DNA from: Apostichopus japonicus
Lineage: Eukaryota; Echinodermata; Holothuroidea; Aspidochirotida; Stichopodidae
Direction: 5' to 3'
DNA: 15,000 bases
Assembly: GCF_037975245.1 (NCBI RefSeq)
Contig: NC_092564.1
Span: 3,710,984-3,725,983, forward strand
Below, in pieces: positions 1 to 15,000 of the stretch (its first letter is position 1; every line of letters starts with the position of its first letter). The position numbers were made by a program, and so were the translations under genes. Under the pieces are notes generated by a model that saw only the letters and a program-made list of their open reading frames with translations, had not been told where the DNA came from and did not search any database.

Positions 1-573
1 GTACGGCCGGATGATGATCCGTCCGAGAGAGGAAGTACTGGAGAATGTGTGGTGTCCCCAGAGAATAACTTTGCGATTTAAAAGGCTGCAGTTTGCGGTC
101 AAGAAAAATAAACAAATATAAAAATTACATTAATTAACGTGAAGTAATATGGCCACCTCAATAACTCGAGATGTGCATAGATGGTGATGTTCAAGGCATA
201 TTCCGGTCGAAGAGGTTGGTGGAAGAAGGTTGTGCGAGACTCTGCCTCTCGCTTCGCTTCGATGATGTAAAGACATCGAAGGCGTTGCATAGATAAATCT
301 TTCGTACATTCTTTTGTATATTATTTTACTAAAGAAAGCAAGTTCTGACATGAATTGAATCTTTAGCCGTACCTCGGATCGTAAGATGTAGCGAATGTAA
401 TGTACCCATCAAGAAATCTTCCCATCTCACGGCACGATCTCCTCTTTGTGTGTACACAGGTTATCTATATACATTACAAAATATACCACTCTCCAGCTCA
501 ACAATCGAAAGGACTTTTGTCATGTTACGTGTGTTATGTTTGTTTGTTTCTTACTGATTCTTTCGTCGAACAG
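1..573. other. Upstream intron or flanking DNA, no gene seen
   Basis: I see no exon, repeat or promoter that I can support. The short open frames on both strands have no LRR or other recognisable pattern. If the gene extends upstream, this is intron sequence ending at the acceptor at 573. Confidence 0.5.
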
Positions 574-14495
<13,922 letters not shown>

Positions 14496-15000
14496 GTAAG
14501 TTTCTTTTACACCCTTTTCGTTAGTGAAGCGGAATTTTCCAACATAATGCTTTTCTTTCTGTTGCTGCTTCCTACTTTAAGATAAAATACCTATAAAGCA
14601 CTTAAAGGAAATACATTTATCGAACGTTTTGTATATATATATATATATATATATTGAATGCGAACAGAGTTGATTCAGAAGCCACTGCAAACACTGGTTC
14701 ATCCTGAAAAATATAAATTGGCCAATTTTAAATTTAACATTTGAAAAATCCATCCCTTTAACAATTTTATTACGAATTATAGTAAGGTTTATGTCATCAT
14801 TATGGCACCCAATGTGTAGTCTGCTACAGATTGCTAAAGTTCTGTTTGCAAAAGTACTTACATAGGGTTCTGGTAGTACCTTCCTGAATATTCCAATACT
14901 TTGAGGAGATTTCAATTAGATTTGTTAAGTATTGATTGCTGTTTTAATTTCAATGAAGAAATATGTTCTGAAGTCTGAGCGAGCTTGGAGTCACATCCTT
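14496..15000. other. Start of the intron after exon 9, with a short TA tract
   Basis: Begins with the donor GTAAGT. Contains a TA repeat at 14632-14654. No following exon with membrane-segment coding is visible before the window ends. Confidence 0.65.

Overview
The window looks like intron-rich, AT-rich nuclear DNA from an invertebrate animal. The signs are short exons with standard GT/AG borders, long introns packed with simple and interspersed repeats, and one gene for a secretory-pathway receptor-like protein. There are no prokaryotic-type operons or ribosome binding sites. The type of protein (leucine-rich repeats, then GCC2/GCC3-like cysteine-rich modules, then many membrane segments) would fit a marine invertebrate such as an echinoderm or another non-vertebrate deuterostome. 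The species cannot be fixed from the sequence alone.

Only one gene is well supported, on the + strand and open at both ends. I reconstruct nine exons: 574-642, 4087-4158, 6200-6349, 7146-7214, 7832-7900, 9892-9963, 11522-11578, 12037-12206 and 12832-14495. Joined, they give 2392 nt, which is 797 complete codons with no stop. The first seven exons encode about eight leucine-rich repeats (LRRs), mostly one per 69-72 nt exon and all in the same splice phase. Exon 8 holds the end of the LRR domain and the first cysteine-rich module. The long ninth exon holds further cysteine-rich modules and at least seven hydrophobic segments, and ends at a strong GTAAGT donor. The start codon, signal peptide and C-terminus lie outside the window. 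The most likely product is a multi-pass membrane protein with an LRR/cysteine-rich ectodomain, plausibly a receptor; that role is inferred.

The rest is repeat-rich intron. Intron 1 (643-4086) holds a 654-bp element with imperfect terminal inverted repeats built from TTTACC words about 11 bp apart (1227-1880), a 27-29 bp minisatellite of about 1 kb (2078-3126) and a non-autonomous hAT-like element with an 8-bp target duplication (3400-3756). Intron 2 holds a 1-kb unit bounded by 98-bp inverted repeats (4327-5324), followed by a TACA microsatellite of about 580 bp. Intron 5 holds two tandem 547-bp copies, each containing an array of 53-bp repeats (8064-9152). Intron 6 holds two copies of a SINE-like element with a tRNA-like head and a hammerhead-ribozyme-like core (10242-10422 and 10582-10706), a (TA)n tract, and a perfect 51-bp inverted repeat (10931-11042). 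Intron 7 holds a decayed or alternative copy of the start of exon 8.

Most long open frames in the window are artefacts of repeats that happen to lack stop codons. The microsatellite and minisatellite frames are not genes.
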